Positions 6,491-9,832 of a stretch of 9,832 bases of DNA are shown here, in pieces. The stretch comes from Flavobacteriales bacterium (GTDB lineage Bacteria > Bacteroidota > Bacteroidia > Flavobacteriales > Parvicellaceae). A model generated the notes under the pieces. It made no database searches, was not told the DNA's origin, and worked only from the letters and a program-made list of their open reading frames with translations. The number at the start of each line of letters is the position of its first letter. The stretch's first letter is position 1. The DNA is taken from assembly GCA_014239715.1 (NCBI GenBank), contig JAAZYJ010000227.1:1-9832 (forward strand). The letters run 5' to 3'. Made by a program: the position numbers and the translations under genes.

Positions 6491-6958
6491 ATGCACTACG
6501 CCCTTACGTTATCGCTATTTTTATCTTCTCTTACACTCAATTTCACTCTATGCTTTGGGCAGTTTGAAATTCATCCTGTTTATCAAGAAAAACTTACTCC
6601 GACCCTCTTTTCAACTGATATTATAGATGTTGATCATGCGTATGGTGAAGAATACATATACGCCCCTACTCCCGATTGCCTTGTCAACAGAATATGTATA
6701 CTCCCAAATCCAAACCCGACTTTTGGGTTCAACGTCTTCCCCAACCCCAATAGAGGTGAATTTTGTGTTCATTTTGAGAAAATGAGCTCAGCTCTTCAAA
6801 TTGAATTGTCGAATACAAAAGGTGAATTGCTTTGCATGAAAAAAAACCCAATGAGAGCCACTCATTTTTCACTTCCTGAACTTTCCAGTGGGACTTATGT
6901 GGTTACCGTAAGTGACGATGCAAGAACAGTATCAGCCAGAATACAGATAAAAAGATGA
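6491..6958 (+). CDS. Small secreted protein with T9SS C-terminal sorting domain and almost no cargo
   Basis: The 155-residue product has an N-terminal Sec signal peptide (hydrophobic residues 4-21, likely cleavage after CFG before Q24). From residue 80 onward it has the outline of a type A T9SS sorting domain: FNVFPNPNRGEF (80-91), then ALQIELSNTKGELL, a LPELSSGTYVVTV strand pair (128-140) and a basic end IQIKR. Such domains direct export through the type IX system across the outer membrane and are usually removed or anchored afterwards. What is odd is the cargo: only about 56 residues (24-79) lie between the signal peptide and the sorting domain, without a recognisable fold and with two cysteines (C63, C69). 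It may be a remnant of a larger surface protein, a small secreted peptide precursor or a minimal surface protein. It stands alone between DinB and the acylase. Confidence 0.83.
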   Translation: MHYALTLSLFLSSLTLNFTLCFGQFEIHPVYQEKLTPTLFSTDIIDVDHAYGEEYIYAPTPDCLVNRICILPNPNPTFGFNVFPNPNRGEFCVHFEKMSSALQIELSNTKGELLCMKKNPMRATHFSLPELSSGTYVVTVSDDARTVSARIQIKR

Positions 6959-6989
6959 GACAATTACACTGTGAACCTGATTGGATTTA

Positions 6990-7001
6990 GGGAAATTTCC
7001 C
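6990..7001. promoter_or_regulatory. 12-bp perfect palindrome upstream of the acylase gene
   Basis: GGGAAATTTCCC is fully self-complementary and lies 31 bases after the stop of the T9SS gene and 61 bases before the acylase ATG. It has no loop, so it is a better candidate for a dimeric protein binding site than for an RNA hairpin. No -7 box could be recognised next to it. Function is inferred from symmetry and location only. Confidence 0.35.
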
Positions 7002-7062
7002 AACAAAAAGCAAAAGACTGGTGGAAGTTTTAGTAAGTTCATACGCATAAATCATATAAAAT

Positions 7063-9201
7063 ATGCGCATAAAAGGAAGACAGCACCTTACCATAACCAG
7101 GGACGCTAACGGGATACCAAAAGTATCGGGGAAAGATGATTCCGATCTGCTGTTTGGACTAGGTTACTGTCATGCAATGGACCGAGGAATCCAACTCATG
7201 CTGATGCAAACCCTGGGGAGAGGCGAGGCTTGTTTAAAATTGCAAGATTCTGATGAAATGTTCGAAGTTGACAAATTCTTCCGACAATACAATTTCCGTG
7301 GGAATATGAAATCGGAGCTTGAGAAGTTTTCAAGTGAAGAAATAGAAAAGCTTCAAGCATATTGTGATGGAGTGAACCAAAGGTTTAGCGAAAAACGACC
7401 CTGGGAGCTAACCACACTAATTGGCTTCAGGTCATTTCATTGGGAGATCAAAGACATCATTATGATGACACGAATGGCGGGATTCCTAACCTTAGCGCAA
7501 TCTCAAGGTGAAATTGAATTACTGTTTATCGAACTAGTCCAGAACGGGGTGCCTAGACAGCTGTTGGAGGAACTTTTTCCTGATATTCTGGACAATTATG
7601 ATGAGGAATTGATCAAAACCATCAAATCACCACATCAGATCATACCGCCTGAAGTAAAGTGGAACAATCTGGCCAACCCGCTAATGGCATCAAACAACTG
7701 GGTTGTTAATGGAAACAGATCTGATTCAGGCAATGTAATTCTGGCAAATGACCCACACCTCGAGGTCAATCGTCTACCCGCAGTCTGGTATGAAATTGTT
7801 TTGGAAAGCCAGGATAATTTTGCAATGGGCGCAACGATGCCGGGAATCAGCGCATTGTTAATTGGAAGAAACAAAGACGTGTCCTGGGGCGCCACCTATA
7901 CGTTCATGGATGCCATGGACTATTGGATCGAAGATTGTCAAAAGGGCAAATATCTCAAAGATGGTCAACGCCATTCTTTTACGACCAGAAAAGAGATCAT
8001 AAAAAGAAAGAAAAAAGGAAAACAAGAAGTTACTTTTTATGAGAACAAGCATGGTGTACTGCTGGGCGACCCATTCGAAGATGGGCGATACCTTTCGGTT
8101 CTTTGGAGCGGATGCAATGGAGGAGCGCGTTCACTTCAACAAGGACTAGCTCTTAATAAAATTAGCAATGTCAAGGATGCTATGGGCTGCTTAGGGAGGC
8201 TCGAAATGTCATTCAATTGGGTAATAGGCGACGTTAATGGTGATATTGGGTTTCAAATGTCCGGGCTATTACCAAAGAGAAACAACAGATATTCAGGATT
8301 CACGCCAATTCCCGGCTGGGAGAGTGAATATGACTGGAAAGGATACTATGATCACACTGAACTGCCCCGGTCCTATAACCCTGAAGCCGGTTTTATAGTA
8401 ACCGCCAACGAAGATCTCAGCGAATTCGGAGAGGTTAACCCGCACACCATAACAATGAGTAACTACCGTTCGGACAGGATCAAACACCTCTTGAACAAAA
8501 AAGAAAAAATATCTGCAGTCGACATGCAAGCAATGCACATGGACACTTATTCACGACAAGCTGAAAAGTTCATGCCGCTAATACTCCCTTTGCTTGATGA
8601 CTCCGAACCGGCCAATTTGCTTCGACACTGGGATCTGCACTACTCTGCCGACTCGATCGGAGCCACAATTTTTGAAAGCATCTACACAGCGTATATACAT
8701 GAGGTCTTCGGCACTTGTATAGGGCCGGGTGTCACAGCTCATCTGATTCAAGAAACCGGTTACATTGCAGATTTTTATGGGAATTTTGACACGATCTTGC
8801 TTTCGGACAAGTCTTTCTGGTTTATGGATCGGTCGAGAGAAGAAATTCTCAGGTCAGCAGTACAAACTGGGCTGAGTTGCGAGCATAAAACATGGGGAGA
8901 AGCAAATCCAATTTCATTTACCAACATATTGGTTGGTGACAAATTCCCGAAATTTGTCGGGTTCGATCTAGGACCATATGCATTAAAAGGGAACCGAGCC
9001 ACAATTCATCAAGGGCAGGTTTACCGTAACAACAACAGAACAACTTCTTTTGCTCCTTCCTATCGATTAATTGCCGATATGGGAAAAAGCTACATTGAAA
9101 CGTGTTTGCCCGGTGGTCCCTCAGACCGACGATTTTCAAAACTGTATACAACGGACCTACAGAACTGGATGGACGGGATATACAAGAAACTGAAAATCTG
9201 A
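7063..9201 (+). CDS. Penicillin acylase family N-terminal-nucleophile hydrolase without signal peptide
   Basis: This 712-residue protein belongs to the penicillin amidase family (S45), which hydrolyse amide bonds of N-acylated compounds such as penicillins or acyl-homoserine lactones after self-cleavage of a precursor. The expected parts are all visible: the alpha-chain start ITRDANGIPKV and GYCHAMDRGIQLMLMQTLGRGE (34-55), a linker around 186-209, and the predicted nucleophile S210 opening the beta chain (SNNWVVNG), then LANDPHLE (227-234). N449 (in FIVTANE) and R472 (in YRSDR) sit at beta positions 240 and 263, matching in spacing the Asn241 and Arg263 of E. coli penicillin G acylase, so activity is likely. 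Unusually, there is no signal peptide: the family RD motif is only 13 residues from the start, and an in-frame TAA at 7057-7059 lies just upstream, so no longer start exists. The enzyme is probably cytoplasmic, or the gene has lost its secretion signal. The residue before S210 is Ala, often Gly in relatives. The substrate is unknown. Confidence 0.94.
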   Translation: MRIKGRQHLTITRDANGIPKVSGKDDSDLLFGLGYCHAMDRGIQLMLMQTLGRGEACLKLQDSDEMFEVDKFFRQYNFRGNMKSELEKFSSEEIEKLQAYCDGVNQRFSEKRPWELTTLIGFRSFHWEIKDIIMMTRMAGFLTLAQSQGEIELLFIELVQNGVPRQLLEELFPDILDNYDEELIKTIKSPHQIIPPEVKWNNLANPLMASNNWVVNGNRSDSGNVILANDPHLEVNRLPAVWYEIVLESQDNFAMGATMPGISALLIGRNKDVSWGATYTFMDAMDYWIEDCQKGKYLKDGQRHSFTTRKEIIKRKKKGKQEVTFYENKHGVLLGDPFEDGRYLSVLWSGCNGGARSLQQGLALNKISNVKDAMGCLGRLEMSFNWVIGDVNGDIGFQMSGLLPKRNNRYSGFTPIPGWESEYDWKGYYDHTELPRSYNPEAGFIVTANEDLSEFGEVNPHTITMSNYRSDRIKHLLNKKEKISAVDMQAMHMDTYSRQAEKFMPLILPLLDDSEPANLLRHWDLHYSADSIGATIFESIYTAYIHEVFGTCIGPGVTAHLIQETGYIADFYGNFDTILLSDKSFWFMDRSREEILRSAVQTGLSCEHKTWGEANPISFTNILVGDKFPKFVGFDLGPYALKGNRATIHQGQVYRNNNRTTSFAPSYRLIADMGKSYIETCLPGGPSDRRFSKLYTTDLQNWMDGIYKKLKI

Positions 9202-9252
9202 GGTGCGAGACTGACGGATATTTCACTTTCAAACAAATAAATTAGCCTCAGA
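9197..9252. repeat. Inverted repeat at the acylase 3' end
   Basis: TCTGAGG at 9197-9203 is complementary to CCTCAGA at 9246-9252, seven pairs around a loop of 42 bases. The left arm contains the TGA stop codon of the acylase gene. There is no T tract after the right arm, so it is not a standard intrinsic terminator. It could be an mRNA 3'-end structure or chance. Confidence 0.3.
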
Positions 9253-9274
9253 AGAAAACATAGTTGTCAAACTT

Positions 9275-9297
9275 CTGTTACTTTGTACTAGTAACAG
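9275..9297. promoter_or_regulatory. 8-bp perfect inverted repeat before the small membrane protein/prohibitin unit
   Basis: CTGTTACT (9275-9282) and AGTAACAG (9290-9297) are perfect inverted copies separated by seven bases. The repeat overlaps TTACTTTG (9278-9285), seven of eight matches to the Bacteroidota -7 consensus TAnnTTTG, and lies 38 bases before the ATG at 9336. That layout fits a repressor operator over a promoter. A second reading is an RNA hairpin ending the acylase transcript, but no T run follows. No -33 TTG at standard spacing was found. Confidence 0.4.
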
Positions 9298-9335
9298 CTT
9301 GTTAATCAGCTTTTCAATAAGTCAAAATTATCGAT

Positions 9336-9569
9336 ATGAACGAAGATGACAGCATCATAGACCCCTCCGAAAAACCCGAGCAGTCAAAGAGCAATGCAAA
9401 AAAATTATTCCAGATAATTATTGGTGTAATATTGATCGCCTTTATTTTACTGCTTACGATCTTATATATAAAAAGGCTGCCAATATTGATGAAAGTATTA
9501 GCTTTGGCGATTAATGCGTGCGTCATTTATATGTGCTACGCGTATTTGTTCAAAAACGAAAAAAAATAA
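9336..9569 (+). CDS. Small two-helix membrane protein encoded just before prohibitin
   Basis: The 77-residue product has a charged N-terminal tail (residues 1-23, acidic then ending NAKK), a first membrane helix at about 25-45, a very short turn KRLP (46-49), a second helix at about 50-72, and a basic end KNEKK. This is a helical hairpin and no enzyme domain is visible. It starts at ATG 9336, is followed after only four bases by the ATG of the SPFH gene, and the two are almost certainly co-transcribed. That spacing suggests it is a partner or regulator of the prohibitin-like complex in the inner membrane, but I do not recognise a named family. Its hydrophobic pattern and its stop immediately before the next gene argue that it is a real gene. 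Confidence 0.83.
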   Translation: MNEDDSIIDPSEKPEQSKSNAKKLFQIIIGVILIAFILLLTILYIKRLPILMKVLALAINACVIYMCYAYLFKNEKK

Positions 9570-9573
9570 AAAA

Positions 9574-9832
9574 ATGGAAAATAAAAAAATTGTCAGATTA
9601 GCTTTAATCGGACTTCTAGCGGTAATAGGTATTGGACTTTTGTTCACTTCATGGCAAGATGTTGATCCGGGTGAAGAAGGATTTATATTCAGGCCGTATG
9701 GAAATGGCGTTGACACAACGTTAGCCTACAACGAAGGAACACAACTGATAGCCCCATGGAATGAAATGATCACATACAACATGCTGGTTCAAAGTAGAGC
9801 TTACAACTCGAAAGTAATGGATAAGAATGGTA
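9574..9832 (+). CDS. Prohibitin/SPFH-domain membrane protein (3' end missing)
   Basis: From ATG 9574 the frame stays open to the window edge (86 codons plus one base). The product starts with a short basic N-terminus, one membrane helix at about residues 7-27, then VDPGEEGFIFRPYGNGV (30-46), a typical opening of the SPFH domain, and EGTQLIAPWNEMITYN (54-69) and VQSRAYNSKVMDKNG (72-86), which match the first strands of prohibitin-family proteins. Relatives form large ring assemblies in the inner membrane and are linked to membrane organisation and to membrane proteases such as FtsH. The ring-forming coiled-coil part would lie beyond the window. It is coupled closely to the two-helix gene upstream. 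There is no Shine-Dalgarno sequence, only an A-rich stretch before the start, as is usual in Bacteroidota. Confidence 0.9.
   Translation, partial: MENKKIVRLALIGLLAVIGIGLLFTSWQDVDPGEEGFIFRPYGNGVDTTLAYNEGTQLIAPWNEMITYNMLVQSRAYNSKVMDKNG

Noticed and set aside
6426..6626. 66-codon + strand frame overlapping the T9SS protein in another frame
   Set aside because: The overlapping frame at 6491 has a signal peptide and a clear sorting domain, while this one has neither.

Overview
The window looks like chromosomal DNA from a member of the Bacteroidota. Four things point that way. The first gene is the gliding-motility ABC transporter component gldG. It is followed by a DUF4340 lipoprotein and dnaN, an order I recall from this phylum. 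One small secreted protein ends in a type IX secretion (T9SS) C-terminal sorting domain. The gene starts lack Shine-Dalgarno sequences, and a perfect TAnnTTTG box (the Bacteroidota -7 element) sits upstream of dnaN. Base composition is moderately AT-rich throughout. I cannot name a genus.

All nine supported genes read on the + strand. Positions 1-2291 hold the 3' part of gldG, overlapping by one base (TAATG) a DUF4340 lipoprotein gene; together they are probably the substrate-side accessory parts of a Gld-type ABC system. Positions 2292-2392 are a short regulatory region, followed by dnaN (2393-3514), the DNA polymerase sliding clamp. A 241-base gap leads to a 536-residue protein (3756-5366) that joins a STAS/SpoIIAA-like domain, a coiled coil, a PAS domain and a decayed histidine-kinase core. 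Then come a 323-base stretch with no convincing gene, a DinB-family metal-binding protein (5690-6217), a 155-residue secreted protein that is little more than signal peptide plus T9SS sorting domain (6491-6958), a penicillin-acylase-family Ntn hydrolase with no signal peptide (7063-9201), and finally a two-gene unit of a small two-helix membrane protein (9336-9569) and the start of a prohibitin/SPFH protein (9574 to the window edge).

Functionally this is a mix of core replication (dnaN), envelope/motility machinery (gldG, DUF4340) and apparently independent single genes. No mobile element, CRISPR array, rRNA or tRNA gene was seen. I see no clear new multi-gene system. The strongest leads are the STAS-PAS protein whose kinase motifs are degenerate, the near cargo-less T9SS protein, the acylase lacking a secretion signal, and the small membrane protein paired with prohibitin behind an 8-bp perfect inverted repeat.
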